Shown here in pieces: positions 46,401 through 59,255 of a stretch of DNA of 64,000 nt. Positions within the stretch are counted from its first letter, which is position 1, and each line of letters starts with the position of its first letter. The notes under the pieces are model-generated. The model made no database searches. It was not told the origin of the DNA and was given only the letters and a program-made list of their open reading frames with translations. A program made the translations under genes and the position numbers. This DNA is from Morinoia aosen (taxonomy: Eukaryota; Arthropoda; Malacostraca; Amphipoda; Talitridae): assembly GCA_030386875.1 (NCBI GenBank), contig CM059559.1:65362392-65426391 (forward strand), written 5' to 3'.

Positions 46401-48181
46401 GCGTTGATAAATTTCATTTTTAACCGCTTCTCACTCATAACGTCATCAGGTTTTCGTGATTGTGTGCTTTCAATCACTTTTAGAAAAAAGAGTACTAGCA
46501 AATGTTTTCCAGAATCAACGTTTTGTTGAAAGAGATATCCTTGGTGAACGGGATGAACAGCATTAGCCACAAGTTTACATTATGATATCTTTGCTTCGTA
46601 CGCAGAAGTAACGAGTTGAATTATTGGACGGGGTTGTGGGTCTGTGAGAACTCTCTTGTAAACTCGTGATTGCCATCGAAATACGACTGGATGTCTTAAT
46701 ATTTTTCTTGCTTTGTTTTGAGTGTCAAGCTCAGGCAAATGTCTAGTTATAATCGACAGTCATTGAGCTAACAAGTCCGTCGTTGCAATGACTAATGAAG
46801 CAAATGTAAATACTCGACACACGCGCGCGTCGAACACCAGCACAACAGTGAGGCATTCAGAGGACTTCGAACGTTCCTCGAGGACCTTGATAAAAACGAG
46901 TAAAATGACAGCCAGCTGTGACATAAGTTGGCTAAATACTCTGAGGGTTTTGATTTTGAGCCGAGGAAATACAATCCATAAATTACCTTTAATCGCAAGA
47001 AACTACGATTGAATCAAAGGACAGAAATTGACAAAAACGGCTTCCCCGAGTAGAAATTACTCAATTTTGTCTTTTTCAAAGTAATTTAGTGCATAAAATT
47101 ATCATAGAACTTTTCTGTACACGCCCAAATTGTAATTATGGCTCGGGGTGCAACGCAGAGAATTTGAGTGGCCTCATCAATCCCACTTAACATTTTGAGC
47201 ATCCAAGTGAAAAAGTGACATTTTTAACGCACTTCCTTACTTCACCGAGAAAATACCTATAAATATTTAGAAATACATTCTAGCTCTTGAAATTAATTTA
47301 CAGAGAAACACCACGTGGAATTTCGGAAAAAGAATCTTCCATGGCTATGAAGTGGAAAATAAGTCTTGCTTCGCCCTCTTAGAAATCAGTAATTCAATTA
47401 GTTGGTGTTCTTACTAAAATCCATGTTCTGAGCCGCCTAAAAATTCGAGAATTTGTGATATATTGTGCCAGCTACTAAAATGAAATTTTAAGAAAATCTT
47501 CTTTGAAAATTTTAAGAAAATCTACAGCGATGAGTTTACCTATTGTAGCTGAAAGAATATTATATCTACGTTTCTAGATAAGAACACTTTCTCAATATAG
47601 GTACCCAATCACTTAATATTCAAAGTGGTTTTTATCAGTTATCATGTACACCGTATCGTATTCTTGCGTTAACAAATGCGACCAAAATAGTTTTTATCTG
47701 TTTATCTCACTTATGAATATCATGGGCGTCTTTCACGAATGATTATAAGATACTTAATTTTGCACTTTTATTTACTCATGTTGGTATCCTTCTAAGGTGT
47801 GTGTTCTGTTCTAAAACTATAGAGACGTTTTTTGTAATTTGAAAATTTGACAAACTTCCGTTAAAAGAACTTAATTTAAACCGATTTTTTTATGTTATCC
47901 CATTTCAACGTAAAAGTGAAACGGGTGATCACTTACAGCACTTTCACGAGTAGCGAGCAGCTATCGCTACAGCTTTTCTTCCTGTCATGGTTGTGAGAAT
48001 TATTGATGCTTCGACTATATGTTAGTTTTCTTATTTAATTCTCATTTTTTGCCCGTCTTTTGTTTCATAAATCCTAGCTTTAAGCAAAAATTTGGCGTGG
48101 CGGGCGCATTGTTGACGTATACTGTACATAATGTACGATCCTAGATATTTTACTTCAATTTATTGGAGTAGCCCTAGTATA
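43491..48181. other. Unassigned sequence
   Basis: No recognisable gene, RNA or repeat. Several short open frames (43587-43892, 44334-44543, 46788-47012 on +; 44303-44575 and 46792-46998 on -) lack family motifs. Confidence 0.4.
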
Positions 48182-48440
48182 ATTGGAGGACAAATATGCA
48201 GTGTCCTTAGCCACAAAACACAGAATTTTAGGACACTCAAGTTAGAGGCGTATTGTTCATCGCAGGGTTACCAAACTGGCTCTTCCTAGCCAAGTTACTA
48301 ACTGGGAACTGAACTAGGAACTAGGCCACTCTGCCTGAAAAAGCATCTATGCCGCTATGAGGTGAAATTATCACTTCAATCCACTCTCCAGTTTTGACCT
48401 CTGATTTGTGGGTTAGGACACTGCGTATTTGCCCTCCAAT
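48182..48440. mobile_element. MITE-like element with 36-bp inverted ends
   Basis: Left end ATTGGAGGACAAATATGCAG then TGTCCTTAGCCACAAA. The right end is the complement of ATTGGAGGGCAAATACGCAG then TGTCCTAACCCACAAA. Few mismatches over 36 bp and a length of 259 bp. No open frame. No convincing target duplication was seen (left flank AGTATA, right flank GGTAAT), so the superfamily is unknown. Confidence 0.7.
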
Positions 48441-50600
48441 GGTAATCGGACTGTTCTTTCACACTTCAGCAGATGATGGTATAACTTAATTGATGAACTT
48501 CAATCCCGTAATTTTTCTCATTGATGTCTGTTATATTTGAGCCATCAATCAAATCAAAATCTTATGAGTAACATACTGTGCGTCAATACGTTTTGTATCT
48601 GGAAAACAGAGGCAACATTTCCCACCACTCCTACAGTTTTTTATGCGTTTCCCTTTCTATTACGGCTCGACCAAATTTAACGTTATAAGCCATCTATATC
48701 CCGTTTTTTTCATTTGTTCTGTTATATCAGATTCCTCTTTACTCTGAGTAGAAATACAGCTGCTTAACTTGATTAGTTAGAAATTTCTTAAGAGATGTTC
48801 CTATACCGCGTTGACCATAAAAATGTAAATCTAACTTTAAAAGTTAATAAGTTTACAGTGAATGAACATAATTTAATTATGTTTTTGTGTATTAGGTGGA
48901 GAAAAATTTTTCCCCTAAAAATCTTAAGTCACATGTAATGAATCAGTAATGAATCAGTAATGAGATAAATTAATAGTTGTGAAAATGTGAGTTGCATATT
49001 ACATTTCAATGAGATCATAAATGATACAAAAGTTAAAGGGTCATGTAATATTATTCTAAAAAAATATTTTTAACGAGAGCTTCTTTCAGGAAACCTCTGT
49101 TCGAATTTGTTTTGAACTTCTTTTGGACTCCTTGTTCCCGCGTAGACGTTGATGCAAATGCGTTGCTCCTTCGTCAGTTGCATACCGATGGGCTTAGTCA
49201 CTTGAAAATTTATATATAAAGGTCAATTTTCAGACGACTCAAACTTTACTTATACTCAGACCTAAAGCTTTGTAGTATAAATCTCTGCGTGTAATGCAAC
49301 AAATGAAAGTGAAATATCCTAATCGAAGGTTATTAACATTTTAAGTTGGGTTTACTTCAACGCATCAAAGCTATCAAAACTATTCAACTTTTTCGATATA
49401 GTTTGACTAAATTCCTTCTTCAAGCAGCATGTCATAGAGTTAGTATTTGCTATTGTTGGTGCCAGTAGCTTTGCAGACGACAGATTTTTTATTGTGGCTT
49501 TAGTCATGGGGAATTGGTTCTATCCCGGCGCCACCCTTGTTGCATCTCCTTTACACACAGAGCGAGTGAGGTATTATCATACATAGTGTTGTATGGGCTT
49601 CTAATCTACTAATGTAGGATGTTAGAACTTTGATAATTTTCTTCCCGTGCCCACTATCCTTCATAAGAAGCCTACCATTTCATGAATGTTTAAAATGCGT
49701 CTAGTGAATGTGTTGGATAAGTTTCTGCTTCTTAACACCCGCGTTCTCATTACATCAATTGGAAGAGAGTCTCATCAGCTTGATTCGATAATCGTATAAA
49801 TTCGTTTGAAAAATCTGTAATGAAATTCTTCATATTTGACGTAAAAGCTTTCTAATGCTCGAGACTGCATCGCACTATCATCGTACACAATGGTGACACA
49901 CAATTAATTCATGGCCGTGATCAGAAAAGTCCAACTAAGGCTACATTGGAACATTAGTCATTCGAGTCTTGTATTCAAGTTTTAATGAAAATGTGTTCTT
50001 TTTTTTTGTGCTCACAATTTTAGTATGATTCTTTAGTCTTGGAAAACAGTGTAAAAAGAAAACCGGGATAACATTCTCAATGTTTTTTGTATTCACACGA
50101 CGTATTTTTATGGTCATAGATTGTTACCAACAATATTTAGGGTTGAACTAAAATTTGGAAAAATATTCTAAAATGCATACTTGATCGTAAATGTGGATTA
50201 TGTCTAAGCCTGTACGAGAGGGTACTGTTGTATTTGCCCGTAAACATCACTTGTATGTACAATATCCTTGCTACGTATAGCAGTTGTCAATCGTTATCAG
50301 TAAAGCGTTCTGTAGAGTTTTGAGGGTATTTTGCCTGAGTTAAGTGAATTCAAATGGTGCTTCCTTTACACGTATGATGGGTGCTTCCTTTACCAAGGTT
50401 ACCAAAGTGTATAACATTTCAAGACGCACCGCATGAAAAACTTATAGTGCATGCAAGAAAAGCGGAAAACGTCGTCCACTTTGTAACAACACAGATGAGT
50501 ATGAGTTGGATGACCGTGACAGATGGTCAATGAAGAGAATTGTGACGAAAAATACGAGTCGACCTTCATAAAGGATAAAAAATGTTTTATTCAGTCAAGC
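48441..50600. other. Unassigned AT-rich sequence
   Basis: No gene or repeat recognised. TGAATCAGTAA is directly repeated at 48939-48962, a trivial local duplication. Confidence 0.4.
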
Positions 50601-50850
50601 GTGACACCTTTGATCTTGTGCATAGGTTTTTCAAATGCCTTATAACTTATAACTAACACTAGGGCGCAATCATGGTTACCTCCGGTCGAGCCGTTGCCCA
50701 TTTCCGACATCTGGGTCAACTGGGGAATATTGGCAAAGTTATTCCTTTTCGAGGGAGATTTACCGGGCTGCCATTGCCGAGATTGAAACCGGCAACCCTT
50801 CCCGTGAAAGGTGGACCCTCTTCAACTATTAGGCCACGGTTGCCGTGAAG
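50601..50850 (-). repeat. tRNA-derived SINE, copy B
   Basis: Read on -, the head GTGGCCTAATAGTTGAAGAG is A-box-like, and GCCGGTTTCAATCTCGG sits in the B-box position with a substitution. The body ends with GTGTTAGTTATAAG...AAGGCATTTGAAAAACC as in copy A at 17729-17960, with an extra duplicated TTATAAC. It sits just left of the Tc1 relic. Confidence 0.65.
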
Positions 50851-50869
50851 TTACTTCTGAACTTAATGT

Positions 50870-51640
50870 CGGGCTCGCAAGGCGTGTCAAGCCAAAACGC
50901 CCGTACGCTCCTAGAGCAGGGACTTTCAGAGCAAGATGCCATTTCAAAACCACTTATCAGTGAAGAAAATGCCTGTAAGAAGAAAGTGTGGTGCCCAAGA
51001 CGTAAAAACTAAACTAGAGAGCAATGAAAATCATTCATTCCGTTGGTCGAGTCTTGCTTCTCACAGTTTTCAACTTATAGTTAGTTTAACGTCCGTCAAA
51101 CGCCTCCCCGAACCTATAAGATGCAGACAATTGCTGCTTAATGTAAAATATGGGGAGGTTTTGGTAATGGTTAGGGCAACCATTTTGTGGTATTCTATGG
51201 GCCCTATGATTATTCTGCAAGGTAGCATTGCTGTCAAAAATTATGTGATAATTCTGCAGATCAGGTCTATCCCATGGTACGTTTGCTCCCCAATGGTTAT
51301 TTATAATAGCTCAAGACTGACTTATGTGATTTCCTGACATGTCATATCTCCCCTGGCCACCACGGTCCCCATATCTAAATATTGTTGAGCTTCTTAGTAT
51401 ATTTTGCAAAAAAAGAGATAGGTGAGTGATGGATATCCGCTTCCATCGTTATTACTTGAACTTCACTTGACCTGTATTCATCCATTCCGAGGAATTTACA
51501 AGCTGTTTTGGATGCCGTTTTCATATACCGTATTAAGCACAGAAATATGTTTACGTAAGGTTATTCCATATTTTTGTCCGACTCCTGTTAATCACTTTGT
51601 TGAATTCTTATTTCTGCCATCAATGTGGTAAAACATTTCA
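50870..51640 (+). pseudogene. Tc1-family transposase relic
   Basis: The frame 50936-51337 contains LNVKYGEVLVMVRATILWYS then MGPMIILQGSIAVKNYVIIL, matching the Tc1 block .VK(H/Y)GGGSVMVWGC.S..G.GP...I.G....NY..IL. After a stop, LPWPPRSPYLNIVELL (other frame, about 51345-51395) matches the WP..SPDLN..E.LW block with the third catalytic residue region. A further frame from 51422 continues with a C-terminal-like SLLLELH. Catalytic aspartates of the first two motifs are not legible. No TIRs found. Confidence 0.65.
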
Positions 51641-52495
51641 GAATTTATTTGTTGCATGGTAATTTACATAGCGAGGCATGCCCAAGCACTCATCCGTTTT
51701 GTAATTCCTGCGTAGGAAGGTAGATTTGCTATTTTACGCAACTTCACTCATGAGTGGAGAAAATGGTGTGATGCCTAGCTGTCCTTATGTTACATCCCAG
51801 GTCATCAACAATTCAGTCCTCCACCAGCCCTCGCACGAATCGCACTATTGAAATCAGTCAGGCGTACATTGAAGTGTAAGTGCCCTCACGTCGTCAATTT
51901 CGGTAACGCTGCCAAGTCAGCTCCACTTGAATCTATTTTTCTAAAAGGAAGCTTGATGAATCTAATGAGTATTTCAATTCTGATGACCTCTAAAATATGC
52001 ATTTGAAATAGAATTCAATTCCTCACTTTGTACGAAAGTTTTCGTAAATTCTCACCGTTATTTAAGTTTTTAACGGTCGATCTTTCCCACACGTCGTGCT
52101 TGTATTGAAAAATGGTGACTGTGGCTCTTGTGACGGAAGCGATCCCTGCGTAACACTGAGCTATCGTTGATATGAAAATGAAGTATTGTAGCGCATTCAT
52201 GTTGCATAAAACTTTGTGCTAGTTTTATCTGTTGGTAAATTAGTTGGATTGTTGTATGAACATTGGTGTTCAGTGTGTATACAATATTTCTATTGTTCAT
52301 TAATTCATGTTCTATTCTCGTGATTTTTACAATGAAGGATGTGTAACTCCCACAGCGGAATGAAGCGTAAAATTGAAACAGTTTTGCCCGTATCCTGAGA
52401 CACCGACCTATGAACTTCACTGCGTTGTCGAGTGGCGTGGCCTGGCTCCACCTCTGCACAGCCTGGCTTGCGTGACAAGCAAAATTTTAATTCTG
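51641..52495. other. Unassigned
   Basis: A 129-codon frame on - (52459-52070) has no recognisable motif and is probably chance. Confidence 0.35.
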
Positions 52496-52987
52496 CACTG
52501 AGAGAAATTTTGACACACCTGGGTGTGTCAAACGGTTATTCAGAAATAGTTTGATGCACATTGAATAATTTCCTTTGACCACATATTAAAGAGGTAGAGA
52601 GACTTGAAACACTTATTCACAGGTCAAATGGCTCAATATTTTTTGTAGAAAACCGAACTGTGTTTAAATTTTGTGATTGGAGTATAATTCTCCCAAAAAA
52701 CCTTCATAACTTCGCTAATTTTTCTTCTAATTCTTGGACATTGTCTGTATATCAGTGTAGTTAGTTGCTAGTCAGAGAACGTGAAATATTTATGAGAAAT
52801 AAAATGACTTACGTTAAGTGTGTCATGTTTGACACTCTTAAGTGTGTCGTATAAGCCCATTACACACTAAAGTGTGTCAAAATACATAGGCTAATCATGT
52901 ATATTGTTGACACACTTTTGTGTGCCGGTTTTGCGACAACTTGACACACTAAAGTGTGCCGCTTTTGCGACAAAATTTTTCTCAGTG
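52496..52987. mobile_element. Inverted-repeat element full of ACACACT/AGTGTGT palindromes
   Basis: Terminal repeats CACTGAGAGAAATTTTG (52496-52512) and, inverted, CACTGAGAAAAATTTTG (52971-52987), 16 of 17 matching. Just inside the left end is a perfect palindrome TTTGACACACC-TG-GGTGTGTCAAA. In the right half, several units of the type TTGACACACTAAAGTGTG(T/C)C and GACACTCTTAAGTGTGTC are spaced 25-60 bp apart, some followed by GCTTTTGCGACAA or GGTTTTGCGACAA. No open frame. The CACTG start suggests a DNA transposon, superfamily undetermined. Target duplication not evident. Confidence 0.65.
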
Positions 52988-53880
52988 TGGGGTTGCTCAG
53001 GGTATAAACCTGTGGGAATTGTGTCGAGCACGGCGGACAATCGCAGGTGTCTCACCTCACTGTGTGAAGCTCTGGTTTGCAACGCTGCAGGCTAGCATCT
53101 ATTTGTATTGCTAGTCAGCATTCCTCATGGCGTAAATGCTCAACGCGAGAAACCAGTCGCTACTTTACTCTACGTCGTTTTATATACAGGCCTTGGATAT
53201 CATTCTAAATTTCTGGCTAAAGAAGAAGTCATTGGTCGAACCCATCAGTGATAATTCAAAGGGTTGTGAGCTTTGAAACTACCATTTAATTATTTTTTCA
53301 ATCAAATAATTTACTCAGAATTATGAAACCAGTCAATTTACTGTAAAACTAGACCTCACCTTCAGCACGTGGTATAATTTATTCATGATTTTTTACTAGT
53401 GTTTTTGTGACACTAGGTCTCTTCGGTTTGTTGCCGCGCTACTTTTCGATGTAGTCAAAAAATTGTTGACACCTCGGTTGCTTTGTTGCAGATCATTAGT
53501 GAAAATCTGGAAAAAAACATAATTCTGGGTTTGAGCCTACAGAATAATTCCTCCCAAATGTAACTATTGCGTGAATTCAGACTTAGTTTTTGAAAAAACT
53601 TCATAAGGACGTTATGCTGCGGAGAAACTCTAATTTTGCCCATGATTCAGTCCCTACACTGCTAGGTTCTGGGCAGTAGATCGCTTCACAGTTGTGATCG
53701 TTGAGTGCAGGTGGTGGCAGTGGACGAGGTGCCATAAGCAGCGCCAGATAGAACATTTGGTGTGTTGACCGCTGTGTGTGTGTCGCTGCTTCTATTACTC
53801 TACTCATGTTGTTCTAATTTCTCTATCGGAAAATGGTTTTAATTCATGTTTTAATTATGAGCAATTTCACACCGACGCAG
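52988..53880. other. Unassigned
   Basis: No recognised gene. 53640-53780 is somewhat GC-richer with a short TG run. Confidence 0.35.
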
Positions 53881-53961
53881 AGAGTAGTGGTAGCCTCAGT
53901 AAGTTTGTGCCCCGCATTGGTCATCTAAAGGCAGCAACCGTATTCTCTGTGTGGAACTCCT
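53881..53961 (+). other. Possible short exon
   Basis: After TTTCACACCGACGCAG the frame SSGSLSKFVPRIGHLKAATV then FSVWNS is open and reaches a GTAAGT donor at 53962. A competing GTAAGT at 53899 lies inside it. No homology, low support. Confidence 0.2.
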
Positions 53962-54229
53962 GTAAGTGAATGCGAAGCGATGGTCGTAATTTATGGGAGG
54001 TCGTCTGGGCCCAGTGACGAGGATGCGATGTAAGTCTCCATAGTCTCTAATGAAGGGTCATGGTAGGCCGAGGCTGGTACTCTCGAATGTGTGTGATAAA
54101 TGTTCCGTGTCGTGAATTGCGGTTGCTCGACGTAACCTTCCAAGTTCGTTGATCAATATTGTGTGTGATTTAACTAGCTGAAATACGCTGCAGGGTTCAT
54201 ACTGCATGAAAACATGTTCTAAATTGCAG

Positions 54230-54342
54230 GAGAAGTGCAAGTGGAAAGTGATATTCAACAGTGTGTGAACATTCGTTGAAAAGAATGTGCTTAACTGTTG
54301 TATGAGGACTTCAAGTTTGTTTCTGCTGAAGATCATAACTTG
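54230..54342 (+). other. Possible non-coding (5' UTR) exon
   Basis: Bounded by TTCTAAATTGCAG and TTG/GTGAGTAC, both good splice consensus sites, 113 bp apart. All three + frames have stops or are very short, so if real it is untranslated. Confidence 0.22.
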
Positions 54343-56018
54343 GTGAGTACTTATAATTTTGTTTTGTTTAAATCATTCAGAAGATAATTTTTTGGGTCGA
54401 CCTTTGTAAGAGTAAAACGCAGATATGCTTCCCGATTTGATTACAGTCGTTATAGTGTTCGTTTTGCAAATTCCTGTTTTAAGTTCAACATCAGTCTCAT
54501 ATCCCATATTATATTTGATACGAAGACACTTGTTGACTTGTTAAGATCAGTAACACTTTTCATAGAAATGTAGTACAGCTACTGAGTCTTCAACACGATT
54601 TATAATGACCTCACCATCACAGGAATTATATCCGTTACGTCATCATGATCTGAGTATATTGCTTCTTCAGCACACTCGTGATAGTATATCGTCTACGACA
54701 ATTTTTTTTGCCTGATGTTAATAACCTTCCAGCAATATGTACACAGCGCTGTGCTATTCATAGACCGCGTCTTCAGGTGAGTATAATTACAACTCCGAGT
54801 GCGTGGCCAACTTTGAATGCCGCTATATCAAAACAGTCAAGTTAGGAAAAGAATGTACGAGTGACGAAATTGTGTCGAAATTTGGGTAAAATTTTTTTTG
54901 GTAATTAGGCGAAACACAATTGTTCTACGACCTAACTTTTCATTCAAGCAATTTTTACTGCACCTTCTTTCCTCCATTTCTGATTAGAATAAATTCCAAG
55001 TGTAATTTCAAGATTGTGTAAGATTTTTTAAAGAAATTCGAAAGGTTGTCACTGTTTAGAGTTCTATCTAAAGAAATGGCTGAAAGCGACCCGTTCCCAA
55101 CGCTCCGGAGCAAAGAAACACTTTTCCCGAAACGCTTTGATCTCGCGTACATTCCTTTCAAGGCAATAATTGTTCGATGCACTTTTCAAGTAATCCTGTC
55201 TGTTTACTTCGCAGTTCATATTAAATACGGCATCAGTTCTCACCACCAACCATTTAATAAACCTTTGTAGTCATTCACCGAACTTCAAGAAAATCTTAAT
55301 TACTGTTAGGGTAATCTTCAGCTAAAAGTTTTTACATAATCAGAGTTTTGTGAGGCGAAAATTGCAAATAATCAAGAACCGTTCGCTGAGAATTTCACGA
55401 GAAATCTTTGCCTATTCATTTTTTTAATACAGCAAGAATTTTTCTCGATAATGGACGTTACTTAATGTTCTAATAGGTTCAAACAGTTTTCAACCGCCCT
55501 GAGATTAAAATTTTAAAGTAGCGGAATTTGAATTGTTTTATGTTGTAAACTCAGTGTTTCTGTATAGCCTTCAGTGTTCGGGATCTTTTTTCGTAAAATT
55601 TATGATCGAATTTATTCTGACTTGCTTTGAACTTTTAGTTTTTACATAGATGTTGCTGAAAAAGATGCTTTGCTCGTTTTGGTTTTAACGGTGTACGATT
55701 AACAATTCTAATTTTGCAGAACACTTGATCTTCTCTTGAATCGAAGTTGGAAGCCTTTTCGATAGAAAGCATCACTTGTGCATATCACAGAGATAATGAA
55801 ATTTAAATATCTTTCTGATTCCCTAGTTTATTCACGGTCAAATATGGTCCTCTATTTGCCGTTCGTCCATCTTGCACATTTAAATATGAATTTTCTTACG
55901 CATTTGTTGAGAACTCTATTCGCGTTTTTTCGATAAATAAAAATTTTGTTGGTTCAAAATGTGAAATGTAATGCTGGGTTCTCGGAATGCAGAATATTTG
56001 ATGATTTTCAAACTTGGC
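54343..56018. other. Unassigned AT-rich sequence
   Basis: No gene or repeat recognised. Confidence 0.4.
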
Positions 56019-56237
56019 AACCTGCATTGGTGTTAGGTGAAGGTCATTGAAATATGCAATGGGTGTCCGGCATTTCTGGCAGCATAAAAACAACCTGCGT
56101 TGGTGTTAGGTGAAGGTCATTGAAGTATGCGATGGGTGTCCGGCATTTCTGGCAGCATAAAAACAACCTGCGTTGGTTTTAGGTGAAGGTCATTGAAAAA
56201 TGCAATGGGTGTCCGGCATTTCTGGCAGCATAAAAAC
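56019..56237. repeat. 73-bp minisatellite, three copies
   Basis: AACCTGCRTTGGTGTTAGGT then GAAGGTCATTGAA...GGGTGTCCGGCATTTCTGGC and AGCATAAAAAC recurs at 56019, 56092 and 56165, a constant 73-bp step. Copies differ by only a few bases, so the expansion is recent. Confidence 0.93.
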
Positions 56238-59155
56238 ATAAACTACATGTTTGTAGAGGTAGAGTTAAGTGTTTTCTGTGTGAAAGGAAGTGAAATATCG
56301 TTAAAATATTTGTGTTTTCAGAATATAATAATACACGGCTGCTTGATGGTTTGTTGAGTGTGTTCGTTCCTACTCGTACTCTCTAAACTGGATGTCCGAG
56401 CAATCCATTTTTGATGCAAATTTACTTCTTTGGATTGTCAGTCTTTTTTTTTGCTTGAGATTCAGTCAAAATTCATTGCAAAAATGAAAGAATCGTAAAA
56501 TGAAAGACTTACTCTTAATAAGTTTCAATAAATAGCATCATGATGGATCTAAAGCCTTAAATTGAAAATGTCTTTTGAAAATGGCTGTCTTTTCAACCAT
56601 GTGTACTAGTTTATACTGATTGTGGTAAAGGTACTTCAGCAGCCTAACTTCAGCAAAAATCTCCATTCTTCTAAATATTTCATTGCTCGAATATAGAAAA
56701 CAATGTATTCTTATTAGAACGAGGGCTGCGTTTCTGATGCCAGAACATCATCAAACGAATGAAGCTCTAAAATGCAAGGTAAAATTAAATATATTTTACT
56801 TGGAAGTTTTCAAATAGAAATGTAAGAATGATTGTGGCTGAGTTATTGAGTTGCTTCTGTGCTGTTTTGCAGCCCTCACACTAGAAATATGATACAATAC
56901 TTTTACAAATAAAGGCAATGCTCAAACTCAGCGACATTTTCCAGGATATTCTTCACAGTGCGACATAACTGTACGCCCACCTTGTGCTGTATAGAATGTT
57001 TCATATGAAAACGTATACCTTACGTTTAAATGCTGTAAAAATGGAAATTGTGAACCAACTTAACATACTTGGTCTCATTGGATGCGTTCATTAATATTCC
57101 ATCACATTCTTCTAAAATTCTCCCAAATGAAGAAAAAATTTTGTATTCAAAAAGCAATTACCAAAACAGTCTGGTTCAGTTGTTTTTGTTATTGGATTTT
57201 GTAGGGATAAAATTTTAAGTCTTTTCGAATGATTCAACTGATGGTGGCACAGGACGTATTTAAATTATTTCTATGGCACAAAAATCTCAGATTTTATTTA
57301 ATCACCGTGGAAAACAAGTGAATATATTTCTGAAATTTTTGCAACTTTTAGCCTTGCTCAAATTGAGCACAGTTCCTTCACCATTAATTACGCTCATAGC
57401 GAGGCATGGTTAGTTTAGTTAGAGATGGCCTGCCAGGAAAAACTTCTGAAAATAACTGGGAGACTTGTTGTTGCTTATTTTTTCAATGTAGTTATTCACG
57501 ATAAAAGTTTTCTGCTTCTTTATTAGTTACATTTTAGAGGGAAGGGATTTATTTTTCTAGAAATTACATAGCAGATTGCTTTGTTTTTTGCAAGATAGCT
57601 GGATCATGCTTACAGCTAAACATGAGATAAGAATTAATTTCTGCATTCAATGAGGCTAGGTAAGTCAAAATTTGTTCACAATTTTCAATTTTATTAAAAT
57701 TTTTAAGTGTGGTATTCTTTTTAATTCGCTGTATAGAGTCCGAAGTAAACTTAAAACGAAAATTTAAAAAGAATTTTTTGTGCCCATGCAACCGCTAGAT
57801 ATTCTCATTTACAAAGTAACCTGTTTACAAAACGAATTTTATTATTCTTTTGGTACATATGGATGGTGCCATTAGAATGGGGTATTTCCAGAAACTTTAG
57901 TGAGCTGAAGGATTGATACTGAAACATTAATTTTAGTCACAAGCTCATACATGGCATGTCTGGAAGTGGTCAGTTTGAGAGTTTGCATTCAATAATTCAA
58001 CCAGAGTCGCACAATCTGCGGATTGATCTACCGAAGGAAATAAGACAATTTCTTTAATTAGAACTAAGCCGCTAATTTCTCACATCCTCGAATGAACTTT
58101 CGATGTTGAACTCATCATAAACTCTGTGTGTTATTAGTTCAAAAATTTTGGCTGTGTGTGTTTTTACGCTCTCGGCTATAAGTGTATGTAAAGCTACTGA
58201 ACTGCCTTTTATGCCGTTAAATGAGGTTGAAAGTGATATCAAAAGTTGTTTGAGCGGAAGATTTACTCAAATTACCCAAGGAAGTTATTTTATGTTAATG
58301 AATTGTCGAACAATTGTTATGAAACCTTATTAATATTAAGCTGCGTATATCTCTCTCGATATATATATAATATATTATAGAATTATTCCCTACAATTACG
58401 TTTTTTGAATAAATTCTCTCACTTTTGTGTGAGACTTGTAAATATTTGAAGCTGTAAAGCATTGCATGGCTCTCGTTCGATTTCTTGTTTAAGGATTGTA
58501 CCGTGAAAGGTTTTTATTTTAAATTTTCGCTCGATTTTGAACCTCATTTAACGAAAATTGAGGTGAGTCTTAGTAATCATGCATACTTATATTCTTCTTA
58601 TTGGCGGAAGCATTATACAAATTGTTATTCTATGCTTTGAATTTTAACGAAATATAGGCGTTGTAATACCACCTTCTACATTATTTCAAAGGTCGCATGC
58701 GCCTGTACGTAGCCAATTTAGCTCGAGATGCTCATATAGTATTTCTCGTACCCGACGTTGTATAGGATGACAAAAACCGTGTAGCTCATTACTGCTAAAG
58801 ATTGTCATCATTTTCTCAACAGAAGGTGATTGAACAGTTGCGAAAGGGAAAATAGTATTTCTTGACAATTAAATTGAGTTTGATATTATAGCGTGGTGAG
58901 TATTTTTTATGCACTTGCAGCACGTAGTAAAAGAAACATATCACCAATATAGTAAGTAACAACAAATTACTACCGTATAGTTGGGATGATACTATTCAGT
59001 TTTGGGGTATTCATGAAAGATTGATCATAAAATTCATGTTGACGGAAATATTTATTTGCAAGCACAATCATTGTTATGTCTTTTTTATCTCAGTCAATCC
59101 GTCAATGAGCTAATAAATTTTTACCTTGTTTTATTCTTTTGGATCTGATGCTGAA
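56238..59155. other. Unassigned AT-rich sequence
   Basis: No gene recognised. A (TA)-rich run at 58360-58376. Confidence 0.4.
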
Positions 59156-59159
59156 TTTT

Positions 59160-59255
59160 GAGTAGAGACGGGCTTTACCGAGGTGTAGGATAACACCTCT
59201 CTAGCATATTATAGAGTGGTGCTCCTCAACCATTAAGGCCTCTCCAATGTCGAGC
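59160..59255 (-). repeat. SINE fragment related to copy B
   Basis: Read on -, GGCCTTAATGGTTGAGGAGC then ACCAC parallels GGCCTAATAGTTGAAGAGGG of the 50601-50850 copy, and CTCGGTAAAGCCCGTCTC parallels CCCGGTAAATCTCCCTC further in. The B box is not legible. Short and diverged. Confidence 0.4.

Noticed and set aside
52070-52459. 129-codon - frame as a gene
   Set aside because: No domain, no splice signals, and no support for either strand. Likely chance.
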